Source: AWTP1-13 sp035258605
Lineage (GTDB): Bacteria; Pseudomonadota; Alphaproteobacteria; Rhizobiales; Hyphomicrobiaceae
Assembly: GCA_035258605.1 (NCBI GenBank)
Contig: DATFXD010000002.1
Span: 1-15,130 of the forward strand
Direction of reading: 5' to 3'
DNA length: 15,130 nucleotides
The position numbers and the translations under genes are program-made. The notes under the pieces are model-generated. The model saw nothing but the letters and a program-made list of their open reading frames with translations, made no database searches and had not been told where the DNA came from. Below are positions 14,954 through 15,130 of the stretch, in pieces. Each line of letters starts with the position of its first letter. Position 1 is the stretch's first letter.

Positions 14954-15130
14954 GCGTCGGTGCCCTTCGACAGCCGCGCTTAAGAATGGCGATCCACCGG
15001 CCACCAGCAAACCCCCGCAAACATTGCGCATTCTGCAGTGCAATAGCAAATAATACCTTGCTCTTGAAACTTGCCGCATTTTGTTTTCTTTTATGCAGGT
15101 AATATTGCGGATATGGGGAATGACGTTCTA

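Larger units (their letters stand above)
14611..15130. other. Gap upstream of DUF4175 without a convincing gene
   Basis: Open frames occur on both strands (for example 14683-15102 plus and 14615-15079 minus), but their products are Arg/Pro/Ala-rich or otherwise featureless and look like chance frames in GC-rich DNA. The stretch holds a 16-base palindrome (14630-14645), an 11-base dyad (14793-14803), a 12-base tandem repeat (14930-14953) and a clear switch to AT-rich sequence after about 15040. Confidence 0.6.

Noticed and set aside
14615..15102. Open frames on both strands in the right-hand gap
   Set aside because: The products are Arg/Pro/Ala-rich, without motifs or clear ribosome sites, and overlap each other.

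Overview
The window is ordinary, high-GC chromosomal DNA from an alphaproteobacterium. The DnaK, RpsP, Ffh, RplU/RpmA and ObgE sequences, an alphaproteobacterial DUF4175 (TIGR02302-type) membrane protein, and the rplU-rpmA-GNAT-obgE order all point there. DnaK details recall Rhodospirillales, but that placement is from memory and tentative. There is no phage, insertion sequence, CRISPR array, tRNA, rRNA or recognisable defence or biosynthetic cluster, and no previously undescribed multi-gene system that I can support.

Left part (1-4238): heat-shock chaperones. The 3' end of grpE is followed by alkB (DNA alkylation repair) on the opposite strand, then dnaK and dnaJ. alkB and dnaK are divergent and share a 200-base gap holding a good dnaK promoter. 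GrpE, DnaK and DnaJ form one folding machine. The dnaK-dnaJ gap holds a nested stem-loop.

Middle (4326-8045): translation and protein targeting. On the minus strand lies ffh-rpsP-rimM (SRP GTPase, ribosomal protein S16, 16S maturation factor). The trmD-rplS genes that usually follow are absent, and rimM instead converges on dnaJ. A 533-base non-coding gap full of GC palindromes separates ffh from the divergent rplU-rpmA (L21, L27) operon, which has a clear promoter.

Right of that (8142-9810): a RimJ/RimL-like acetyltransferase and then obgE (ribosome-assembly GTPase) continue the rplU operon direction.

Right part (10030-14610): less conserved genes. An orphan secreted solute-binding protein converges on a LysR regulator, with a bidirectional hairpin between them. 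Upstream of lysR on the same strand is a large DUF4175 membrane protein with a Gln/Gly/Arg repeat tract. The last 520 bases hold no convincing gene; they contain a 16-base palindrome, a 12-base tandem duplication and an AT-rich edge that may be the promoter of a gene beyond the window.
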